A stretch of 64,000 nucleotides of DNA from Mycteria americana (Eukaryota; Chordata; Aves; Ciconiiformes; Ciconiidae). The stretch spans positions 1,993,501 through 2,057,500 of the forward strand of contig NC_134368.1 of assembly GCF_035582795.1 (NCBI RefSeq), read 5' to 3'. The notes below the pieces were generated by a model. The model was given only the letters and a program-made list of their open reading frames with translations. It did no database searches and was not told where the DNA came from. The position numbers and the translations under genes were made by a program. Each line of letters begins with the position of its first letter. Position 1 is the first letter of the stretch. Positions 1 to 29,539 of this stretch are shown here, piece by piece.

Positions 1-80
1 GTGTCTGCTCTAGCAGCATCCTCCAGCAGGCATGATGCTCCTTGTAGGTCCCTTCCAACTGAAATATTCTATTCTATTCA
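1..80 (+). mobile_element. CR1 LINE 3' end fragment
   Basis: The segment reads towards TGTAGGTCCCTTCCAACT and ends in ATTCTATTCTATTC, the diagnostic 3' terminus and short tandem tail of avian CR1. The 5' part lies outside the window. Confidence 0.85.
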
Positions 81-1985
81 TGGGGCAGTGCGTGCCAGGC
101 ACCCAAAGTGTTTAAATGCTGGCTGAGACCAGAGCTGGCATCTCCTAGGGCTCCTAAAATTATCTGGGGGAAAGTGATGCCAAGAAGCCACCCACACCGC
201 TTGGAAATCCATCGCTTTCTCCCATCTCTCTCTTTTTTAATAATTCCTATAAATGTTACTTTAGTTACCCTTCAACATTTTGCAGTTCTGGTTCCAACGC
301 TGCCTCACCATCCCTTTGGAAGGGCCTGAGCCTTGAGCCTTGCAGATTGAAGCCATGCTTCAGCCAGACCAAGAGGATGCAAGCCCATTCCAGCAGCCCA
401 CTTCAGTTTGCAAGAGACACCGGGCTGTGTTCAGAAGGGGGAAAAAAAAAAAAAAAAGGAAGAAAAAGAGAAAAGTCCGTGTATGCGTACACACACTCGC
501 ACACCTTTTCTATGCTCTCACACACAACCTTTAAAAAGAAACTTTCCAAGAGTTCAGCTAAAGTTAAAACAAAGCAAGTAACGTGAGACTCGGTGCCGGA
601 GCCGAATGGAAAGTACACGGAGTCCGACTGACCTGCACAGCCGTCCAGCGGCTCCCGCGAGACCACCCGAAAAAAGCTCCCTGCTTCTGTTGGAGCCGAG
701 TGAGCCACATCATCTCCCTCCAGGGGTGGTGCAGCTTCTCGCTAGAAGCCATAAATTAAAAATAAATAAATAAATAGAAGCGAAGGGAGGAGAGCGAGGG
801 GGGGAAAGAAATCCCAAAGAGAAAAGGCCAAAAGGAAATGACCTTCCCTGCTATTAAATAGGTGACAGACGGGTATTATAAACGCATCGTGGGTTGGAAG
901 GGAAAGGAAGGGCGAGGAGGTGACACATCGGCCCCTTCAGCTCAAGGAGAGGCCGGGAAGGGGACAGGACCGTGGACGAGAGCAACTGCACGGTGGTTTT
1001 TTGGCGACAGCCGAGACAGACACGGCAAGACCGCTGTTGGCAGGACACGTCCAGAACAGCAACCAGGAAAAGAGAGAGGCCACAAAGCACTAAAGGGAGG
1101 GAAAGGAGCCTCAGATCCTCTGGCTGCACCGAAGGGACACAGGCTTGGGTTGCATGGTCATATTTTCCAGCCAACTGCAAAGAGCTATATTAATTCCTCC
1201 AGCCTTCACTTGCCTTTGAATGTGATCATAGGAAGGGTTTGCGGAGAAGCAACATCCTGTTCTCCAACACTCCCACCACAGCCAGGGCACTATCAGAGCT
1301 TTTTTTTTATGGGGAGAAGAGCAAGGAGACAGAAAGCTAATTACTGAAATAATTATCTAATTACTCACTAAGCACTCCCAACATACCCCATCTCCACTCT
1401 GGGATGAGTGCAGCTGAAACTCCCACCAGTAGCTTGCCCACAGGCTGCCACATTGCTTGCAGAGCACTTCATCCCACCACCCAGGGCCAAAAGTTCCTCA
1501 AACTTTTTAGGTTTAAGAGGCTCAAAGCAAGCCCCGCTCACAGAAGACTCTGGGACACAGATTTGCTGAGGAGCTGATTACTGGAGCAGTCAATCTCTCA
1601 ATAGCCCAAATGGGAGATGATGGGAGGGCTGGGGACAACCTGTCTGCTCCCAGCCAGCGTGCAGCAGTGCTGCTGCCCATCGCAGGATCCTTCCCACCTG
1701 GGCTACCCTTGGGAAATGTGTCCTGCTTCCTCTGGTCCACCACACATATCCTGCTCATCATCCAGCCTGTCAACACAATCTGTTGTTGGGTGTATGTTCT
1801 TCAGCCCATGGCGGTCTCCTGGGCCACCTCTGTATGGTGTAAGCTCCTGAAAGAGCCAGCAGCAAAGGCCAGGGCACACATGCAACTGGAGGTAAGCACC
1901 ATTCCCTTCCCTCCTGCTTGTTTTGCCCAGCTTCTGTCTCTCACTGGGGACAGGTAAAAGCTTTGGGCAGAAACGGGTGTCCTGG
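81..1985. other. Intergenic sequence downstream of CYP26B1
   Basis: No gene is recognised here. An A-rich run with an AGAAA tract lies at about 440-475 and an AAATAAATAAATAAAT stretch at about 760-775. The remainder is unremarkable mixed-composition sequence with only short chance reading frames. Confidence 0.5.
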
Positions 1986-1989
1986 AGCT

Positions 1990-2222
1990 CACCGAACCCT
2001 CAGGGTGGGATGGACCTCAGAGCAGGGGCACCTTGGTCAGGTTGCTCAGGACCGTGTCCAGCCAGGCTCTGAGTATCTCCAGGGATGGACACTCCACAGC
2101 ATCTCTGGGCAGCTTGGTTCAACGTTTGGCCATCCACCCCATAAAAAAGCTTTTTCTTACGTTTAAGTGGAATTTCCTGTATTTCAATCTGTGCCAGCCA
2201 GTAAGGCCTCACCCTGGCCATG
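1990..2222 (-). mobile_element. CR1 LINE 3'-region fragment, antisense
   Basis: The plus strand shows the reverse complement of the CR1 3' region: GTTGCTCAGGACCGTGTCCA, then CTCCAGGGATGGACACTCCA, then CTCTGGGCAGCTTGGTTCAA, then TTTCAATCTGTGCC. This order is diagnostic of CR1. It is truncated and diverged, and lies about 150 bases beyond the presumed CYP26B1 polyadenylation site. Confidence 0.8.
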
Positions 2223-2383
2223 GAGACCGATAGGTCCCCAGTTGGGTGCAAAAATCCCACTTATGGGGTGCCCCAGTTCCCAGGATGGGGGTGTTACCCT
2301 GAGACCCCAGACCAGGAGGCCACAAGCCCTTCGAGAGGAGATGCAGATGAATATGAAACAAAAAGTTCGGAGATTCAACTCTT

Positions 2384-2389
2384 TTTATT
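2384..2389 (-). terminator. CYP26B1: Candidate CYP26B1 polyadenylation signal AATAAA
   Basis: On the minus strand the sequence reads CATAATAAAAAGAGTTG. It is the last canonical hexamer after the AT-rich 3' UTR block and lies just before composition changes and a CR1 fragment begins (~2220). Cleavage would be expected near 2365-2370. Confidence 0.6.
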
Positions 2390-2399
2390 ATGGAAGTCT

Positions 2400-3120
2400 A
2401 TAAAATAGCCACATGGATTATTTTTTTTTTTTGTAAGATCACAAAATACACAACATTCATTTTAATATGCGACACATAATATTATATACATATTAAAAAC
2501 CACATGACTGAAACACATGTTCACACGGCACCAATTTCATAACGAAAAACCCCACAAGTGCTTTTTTCTTTTTTTTAATATTAAAAACAACTGTGATAAA
2601 ACATATTAATATTTTTCCAGACAATGTTTACAATAAAGAGAAAAAAAATCATATTTTACTAAATAACAAATATTTAACAGCAAAACTTTATACTAAATAT
2701 CTATTTTGAATTATAACAAAAATAGTACTTATAATAGTTTATAAAGACAGACCAAAAAAAAAAAATTTGTGTATAAAATAATATTATAGCAAATTGGACT
2801 GTGCTAAGAAAAAAAAAAAAAAAACAAACAATTCTGAGATTCAAAGTGCTTTATTCTGCAAACCCACTGCAGCAACGTTTTTAGTCAAGTTATATTAGTT
2901 AGGAATGGAAAAAACAAAAGCATGTCTTACTTATGCCTAGATTAAATACTCACACACACAAACATTATATATACACATGATGTAAGCATATATATATAAT
3001 GGATGTATGCATCTTACATGACCGCTCTCCAATCAACCACTCACTCAAAAGCATGTTTGGTTTTCACGTTGTAATGACATTGGAAGTTAAAATAAAAATT
3101 TCAGCGAAACCCTTCACTGA
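2400..3120 (-). other. AT-rich distal 3' UTR block of CYP26B1
   Basis: About 700 bases, very AT-rich, with long A and T runs, TATATA stretches (about 2985-3000) and repeated ATTTA/TTATTA motifs on the minus strand. This composition contrasts sharply with the GC-rich flanks. AU-rich 3' UTR blocks commonly control mRNA stability. The function here is inference. Confidence 0.5.
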
Positions 3121-5035
3121 TTTCCCGTAAGCACAAGCGGGACCGAGCCCTTTCGGAAAAGTCTGCCCAAGAGATTTTGCTCGCCATAGCGCGGCGTGAA
3201 GCCACCCGTGAGCTTTAACTGGACCTTTTAACCTTGTTGTCCATTCCTCTCTCCAGCTTTCCCCTTTTTCAGCCCCCTCTCTCCCCCGAGCACAGTTTTA
3301 TTCCCCCAACAGGTCTCAGCTGGAAATGGGGGGCTCCTGGATAGCACCCGGACGTGGGTCTCTGCTGGGTTTTCGCCCTGCAGCTCCCCCCGGCAGAGCA
3401 TCCTCTACCCCCTGCCCCCATCCCCATGTCCTACGAGGGCTCATCATCAGCAAAGACCGTGGACACCCTCACATGCCACTTACCTTTCCCCAAATGCTTG
3501 CCCCTGGGAGACTCACCCCTTCCCACCGCATTCAGGTTTATGTTCTTTGCTTCTTTGCCCTTTAGGATTTTGATTGCGATTAAGCTCCTTTTATCACCGG
3601 GAAAATTTTCTCTCCATCAGGGACAAGGAAAATACCTGAAATCTCAACAGTGCCTGAGCTAGCAGTGTTTCACCCAAAATTTCCAGGCTGGCAAACTAGC
3701 TGAGCCTCTGCTTCAGGGACGTGGTGCACATAGCCAGAGGCTCCTGAGACCTTGCTTTTGCATTTGGCACATTGTTTACCAACCAGAAGGCAAGGTCTGG
3801 ATCTGAATGGCATCTCCTAGAAGGCTGGGAGTTTTATTTCAGGTTAAATCAACCTGAAAATCAAGCCGTGAACCCTGGCATGAGTGGAGACCATCTGCTG
3901 GGATGCTCCTGGGGGGTTTCTGGCAGCTTGGCTGACGCCAATCCAACCTCAAGTGCTTCCCCTGGCTAAAAAACTGCCTCCCTCCTCCTTGCCCCCACCA
4001 GACGATGGGCTGGCAAAGGCAGCCATCACCATTGCTCGCTTCACACTTCCTTCGACCTTCCAAAGAGGCACCCACGTGTCAAAAGCACAACCTGCAAAGC
4101 AACCCGGTAAGCCACATCTGCCCCTTCACCTTTCTTATTTCAACCCCTCTGACTTATCTGGACACCTTTAAAGCAGAAAGCCAAGCTGACCACCCAAGCA
4201 TGAGATCTTTTCCCATCACGGTTAGGAGAGGTCTCAGCCGTGGTCCTTGTCCTGCTCTTTCCACCCTGGAGGGCAGGAGATGGAAGAGAAGTGGGGGTAG
4301 GCAGGCTGGGCAGAGATGCCTCAAGTCAGAGAGGGATCTCCCAACCTGATGCTTGGCTCTAGTCTGAACCAAACGCCTGCCATGGCGCTCAGGGAGGTTT
4401 TGCTCTGCACCCACGTGCGAGGCCATGTCTGCTTTCAACACAACCCACCCATCTCACACTCAACCCAGAAGCCTCTTGCATGCAAAAAATAAAATAAAAT
4501 AAACCCACCCAGCAAATCGAATGCAAGATACCTTGGTGGATGCTTGCTTGTGCCGGAGAAGCTTTGGGGCAGGGCCCCTCTCCTGGGTTAGAGGTGGGAT
4601 GGGGCGGACAGCTTGCAAGAAGCCCGCTGCTCGCTCTCCTTCCTGCCGAGCTCTCCCATCACCAAACAAAACCCAAACACAAGACAAACAATGCATACGT
4701 TGGCTTATTTATAGAGATCACCTTTAATGCAAATGCCTCCTACGGAAGAGGACGCAGCAAAACGAGCAGTTCTGAGCGGGGCAGCTTTGCTCGGTGCCCC
4801 GGTGCTCGCAGAGCCGTGGTGGGTCGGCGGGGACATGCAGTTCAGAGGCTGGTGCCTGCACCTTGAGAGAGAGCAAAGGCACCAAAATGCCCCCAAAACA
4901 GGTGCCTCTGCACGGGGAAGGGGCTGGTAAGGGGCTGTGGTGGGGGAACGGGTGCACACAGGCCGTGTAGCAGCAGCAGGAAACTCAATGAGAAAAAAAG
5001 GACACCCCCCCCACCCACCCACCCAGAGCCCCAAA

Positions 5036-5053
5036 TGCAAAATGCATTTTGCA
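5036..5053. repeat. Perfect 18-bp palindrome in CYP26B1 3' UTR
   Basis: TGCAAAATGCATTTTGCA equals its own reverse complement. It is embedded in further TGCAAA repeats, including an octamer-like ATGCAAAT at 5057-5064. In RNA it could fold back on itself or dimerise. Confidence 0.9.
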
Positions 5054-5354
5054 AAATGCAAATATGCACTCGTCCGAGGCCTCAGGGGGACAGCTCACCA
5101 TCCGTTCAGCCCCGGACAAGACACCACAGGGTTTTTCGGTCCCGCAGCAGAGGCGAAACGGCAGCCCCCCCTCCCCAGCCTGCCCCGGCACCAGCGGGAG
5201 AGGGAATGGGAATGGGCATCGCTCGTCTCCCCCTCACCAAGGAAAGCCTCCAACACCCCAAAACAAAAAACACAACTGAACAAATGAACAAAAAAATAAC
5301 CCCCAAAACAAAACACTGTTATCACCAGCTAATTTAACACTGTTAAAAAAAAAA

Positions 5355-5401
5355 GATCAGAGGCCACCCAAGAGCCACCCCGGGACGCCAGACCTCTGAT
5401 C
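5355..5401 (-). repeat. Stem-loop-forming inverted repeat in proximal 3' UTR
   Basis: GATCAGAGG (5355-5363) and CCTCTGATC (5393-5401) are exact reverse complements with a 29-base spacer. Nearby lie TTTAACA-C-TGTTAAA (5333-5347) and a near-duplicate ATCACCAGCTAATTT / ATCGCCAGCTGATTT (5321-5335 and 5399-5413). Confidence 0.8.
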
Positions 5402-5799
5402 GCCAGCTGATTTCCAAAGCCTTTCCTGCAGTCAGGCCTTTGCAACGCTCCTCCTCGCAGCAGAAGTGTTTTATAGATATTTATATATATATATTTATAA
5501 TATTTAGATACTGTGTATGGTCAGACATCCCAGCTCAACTCGGGTTTTGCGACTCTTCCTCCTTCCAAACGAAACGAGACGCACGACGACACCCCAACCT
5601 TCTCCGCACCCCGCGGGAAGAGCAAAATGGTTTTGGCAGCTTCACCGGTGGAGAAAGCAGTCCCGACCCGGAGGCTCTGTGAAGCGAGCGTCGTGGAGAA
5701 GCTTCTTGTCCCTCTCTCCTCCCCTTCTGTTCGTCCCCTTGCCCCCACCCCACCCCTCCGTCCCCCGGCCGCCCGTCCCTCGCGCTGCCAGCGTGGGCT

Positions 5800-25905
<20,106 letters not shown>

Positions 25906-26073
25906 CGGGGAAGCCGGGGCTGGGCCGGCCGCCAGCTCGGCTGCTCCCCCCGCACACCCACCCTCACTTCAGAGGGCTCGGGGGGGCCGGGCCGAGCCGG
26001 GCGACGCGGCGCTGGAGCGTGCGAGCCCTGGCCCGCCGCCCGCCGCACGGTCACGCCGCGCTCCTCGGCCTCA

Positions 26074-26168
26074 TCCTCCTCCTCCTCCTCCTCCTCCTCC
26101 TCCGCCTCCTCCTCCTCCTCCTCCTCCTCCTCCTCCTCCTCCTCCGCCTCCTCCTCCTCCTCCTCCGC
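26074..26168 (+). repeat. (TCC)n trinucleotide repeat upstream of CYP26B1
   Basis: About 95 bases of CTC triplets with a few CGC interruptions. It gives proline or leucine homopolymer reading frames that are not genes. Confidence 0.92.
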
Positions 26169-26239
26169 CGCTCGCCGTCCGTACCGCCGGCCTGCGGAGA
26201 GACAAGCGCGGCTCAGCTCCGGCGCCCCCCCGCCCTCCC

Positions 26240-27000
26240 CGGATGATTTGCCCCCCCCCCCAATATTTAACCCTTAATGATGCCCGCCCTGCAGTGATTC
26301 CCCCCCATCATTTTCCCCTCGCAATGACTCCCACCCCTCTTGATAATTCCCTCCCCCAGCGATGGTCCCCCCAATATTTAAGCCTTGATCGTGCCCCCCC
26401 TTGACATGGTCACCCCAATATTTAATCCTTAATGATTCCTCCCTGCCATGATCCCCCCAATATTTAATCCTTAATGATTCCCCCCTGCCATGATCCCCCC
26501 GATATTTAACTCTTGATCATGGCCCCCCTTGCCATGGTCCCCCCAGTATTTAATCCTTAATAATTCCCTCCCCCTTGCCATAGTCCCCCCAGTATTTAAT
26601 ACTTAATGATTAACCCCCTTGTGATGGTCCCCCCAATATTTAACTCTTGATCTTGCCCCCCCTGCCATGGTCCCCCCAGTATTTAATCCTTAATGATTCC
26701 CCCCTTGCCATGGTCCCCCCAATATTTAATCCTTAATGATCCCCCCCCCCTTGCCATGGTCCCCCCAATATTTAATCCTTAATGATTCCCCCCCTTGTGA
26801 TGGTCCCCCAATATGTAACTCTTGATCATGGCCCCCCTTGCCATGGTCCCCCCAGTATTTAATCCTTGATCATTTCCCCTTTGCCATGGTCCCCCCAATA
26901 TTTAATCCTTAATGATTCCCCTTGTAATAATTCCCTCTCCCAAGATCTACCCCTCCTTACAATGACCCCCCCAATATTTAACCCTTTAACGACCCCCCTT
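26240..27000. repeat. Minisatellite, ~42-bp unit, roughly 16 copies
   Basis: Tandem units built from CCCCCAATATTTAATCCTTA plus ATGATTCCCCCCTTGCCATG plus a few C/T bases. Unit length varies slightly by C-run length. The unit carries AATATT and CCATGG self-complementary cores. It is strongly strand-biased (C-rich on plus). Confidence 0.9.
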
Positions 27001-27500
27001 GCAATAATTTCTTCCCCTCAAGCGTTACCCCCAATGATTCCCCCCCTTGTAACGACTCCCCACACACACACGGTTTATCCCCCGATGATTTTCCCCCTTC
27101 AGTGATTTACCCCCCCCCCCACTAATTTGCCCCAGGCAATGATTTCCCCCCTCCATGCCCCACACTAATTTGCCCTAAGCGATGATTCCCCCCCCTTCCC
27201 AATAATTCACCCCCTCTATTGATTTTACCCCCTTTCATTACTTGCTCCTTGCAATGATTTACCCTCCCCATAATGATTCAGGCACCACCCCCCCCCCTCC
27301 ATTTCCCCGCTTGCAACTCCTTGCTCCCCTCCCATCACTTCCCCGCTTGCAGTGCTTTACCCCCAAAGGATTTACCCCCTGCAATGCTTTGGCCTCTTGC
27401 AGTGATCCCCCCCCCCACCCCCCCAGTTATTTGCCCACTTGCATTGATTTCCCCCTCCAATTATTTGCTCCCAGTGATTTGTCCCTTGCAAATATTGCAA
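27000..27500. repeat. Degenerate continuation of the minisatellite
   Basis: Shorter, decayed units of the form TGCAATGATTTCCCCC and CACTAATTTGCCCC continue the C-rich tandem pattern with decreasing regularity and a CACACACA interruption at about 27060. Confidence 0.6.
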
Positions 27501-28750
27501 AACCAATCATTTTTTCGGGTTTGCTAGATTCCACACACACCCTTTTTTAATTTTTTTTGGGGGGGTGTCTATGATTGTCCTCACCGCCCCCCCTCTCCGG
27601 TGCTTTCCAGGACAGGGGGATCAGGGCTGGGGGACCCCCCCGCTTTATCCGAGCTGTGTTTCCAACCCAGACGCTGCCTTGCACAGGAGGCTGCGATACC
27701 GCTGCCCCCCCCAGCCCCCCCCAGCCCCAGCAGCGATGGAGGCAAAGGCAGGTATCCGGGCTGCCTGGTTACAGGCAGTTTTGCAAAGCATTTGCTTCAG
27801 ATTACAGGAAAAACAAAAGTTCTTTGAGTTCCCCCCTTCTCCTTCGCCACCCCCCCCACCCCCCCGCCCGGCGTCCCCCTTTAGCCTCCCCAGCTGGTTT
27901 GAGTCTGGTGGGACTGTGGAACGCCGAGAGGGGCTGCGGGCCCCCCCCCCCCGCTGCTGTGGCTCGGGAGGGGGGGGGGGGGGTCCCCCTTCTTTTGGGG
28001 TGACCCAGGACTACAGCCCCTTTCCTGCGACTCCCCCCCCGTCCCGGTGCGGGGATGGACCCGGGGTGCGGGGATCCTCCCGAAGCATCCCGGGGTGGGT
28101 GCAGCGAACCCCCCGCCCCCCCCAGCATCCTTGGTGCAGCCCCCTCCCCCGCCCCCGTGTGTCCCGGTGCCTCCGGGGGGGCACAACGCGAGGCAGGGGG
28201 TCCCGACCCCCGTGCGTCCCCGCGGACTCGGTGCTGACCCCCCCTCTCCCTTTCCCTCTCCCCGTCTATCCCGGTGCAGAGACCCCCCACACCCACCCAT
28301 TGCATCCCCGTCTATCCCGGCGAAGGGAGTTTCCACCACCCCGCCGGTGCATCCCGGTGGAGGGAAACACCCCCCACCCCCCCGGTGCCTCCCCCCGACC
28401 CCTCCCTCCTCTCCCCGTGCACTCGGGTGCAGGGACCCCCCCCCTCCATGCACCCCGCTGCAGGGAGCTCCCCCCGCTGCAGGGAGCCTCCCTCCCCGCC
28501 TCCCCCGGTGCATCCCGGTGCAGGACCCCCCCTCCCCCGGTGCGGACCGGCAGCCCCCCCCGCCGCCGCCGCGCTCACTCTTTGCCCTGCCGCCCCACCC
28601 GGTGGCCACCGGCGGCACTGCAGGCGACGGCGCGCAGGTGGCCGCGGAGCCCGCACCGCTCCGCGCCGCTCCGCACCGCTCCGCGCCGCGCCGCGCAACG
28701 CCGAAGCCCCCCCCTCCTCCCTGCAGGGTCCCTCCCCGGCTCGGCCCGAA
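27500..28750. other. GC-rich, C-run-rich sequence without a recognised gene
   Basis: Long C runs and GGTGCA-CCCC motifs recur (for example GTGCATCCCGGTG at 28340-28520), making irregular tandem similarity. Open frames in all directions are proline/glycine/arginine-rich composition artefacts. It could be CpG-island-like. Confidence 0.5.
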
Positions 28751-29395
28751 GCGCCTCCCCAAAGCACCTTCCCAAAAGATCTCCCCAAAGCACCTTCCCG
28801 AAGCGTCTTCCTAAAATACCTTCCCGCTGCGTCTTCCAAAAATATCTTCCCAAAGCAACTTCCGAAAAGACTTGCTCAAAGTGCCTCCCAAAAAGCACCT
28901 TCCCAAAGTGCTGCACGCCGTCCCGAAGCACCTTCCCGAAGCACCTTCCCAAAGCACCTTCCCAAAGCATTCTCCTCAAACACTTTCTCAAAGTGCCTCC
29001 CAAAAGCACCATCCCAAAATATCTTCCCAAAGCACCTTCCCAAAGCATTCTCCTAAAACACCTTGCCAAAGCACCTCCCCAAAGCACCTTCCCAAAATAT
29101 CTTCCCAAAGCACCTTCCCGAAGGACCTTCCCAAAGCGCCTTCCCAAAATATCTTCCCAAAGCACCTTCCCAAAACACCTTCCCAAAACGCCTCCCCAAA
29201 ACCCCTTACCTAAAATCACCTTCCCAAAACGCCTTCCCCAAATTCCTCCTGCCATGCTCTCCAGTGTTCCCTGCCCCAAAAGGACCTTCCCAAAGCGTCT
29301 CCCCTCCAAAACACCTTCCCTAAACACCTTCCCTAGCACCTTCCAAAATCACCTTCCCAAAACACCTTCCCCAAATTCCTCCTGCCACGCTCCCC
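28750..29395. repeat. 13-bp minisatellite (AAAGCACCTTCCC unit), about 45-50 copies
   Basis: Tandem 13-bp units with scattered substitutions (GAAGCACCTTCCC, AAAATATCTTCCC, AAAGCATTCTCCT). Three units equal 39 bases, so the frame repeats every 13 residues (STFPKHLPKAPSQ). This explains a spurious reading frame of over 600 codons across 27565-29535. Confidence 0.92.
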
Positions 29396-29430
29396 AGTGT
29401 TCCCTGCCCACCCGCTCCCCTGGTAGCCCC

Positions 29431-29470
29431 TGGCCAAGGCCGGTAGCCCCTGGCCAGGGCCGGCAGCCCC
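29431..29470 (+). repeat. Short tandem duplication of CCGGTAGCCCCTGGCC
   Basis: GGTAGCCCCTGGCCAAGGCC is followed by GGTAGCCCCTGGCCAGGGCC and then a partial third copy GGCAGCCCC. Confidence 0.75.
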
Positions 29471-29539
29471 GGCTGCAGCTCTGGATCCCACCAGCCAGCC
29501 CGCCCGCCTCAAGGGGCTCAGATACCCCCCGCTAAGCAA

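Larger units (their letters stand above)
2365..5799 (-). other. CYP26B1: CYP26B1 3' UTR (about 3.4 kb, inferred extent)
   Basis: This stretch lies downstream of the TAA at 5800 and contains no coding signal. Its distal part (about 2400-3120) is extremely AT-rich with many ATTTA-like motifs. The length is close to that recalled for the mammalian CYP26B1 3' UTR (about 3 kb). Alternative AATAAA hexamers at 3302-3297 and 2855-2850 could give shorter mRNAs. The proximal part carries several perfect palindromes (5036-5053, 5333-5347, and a 9-bp stem 5355-5363/5393-5401). The extent is inference from the hexamer and composition, not from transcript data. Confidence 0.7.

Noticed and set aside
26240-27000. 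CRISPR-like array
   Set aside because: Units are contiguous tandem repeats without unique spacers, in a vertebrate genome. It is a minisatellite.
27565-29535. A 656-codon open frame on the plus strand
   Set aside because: It runs through C-rich low-complexity DNA and then a 13-bp minisatellite. The peptide is purely periodic (KHLPKAPSQ-type) and has no domain or splice support.
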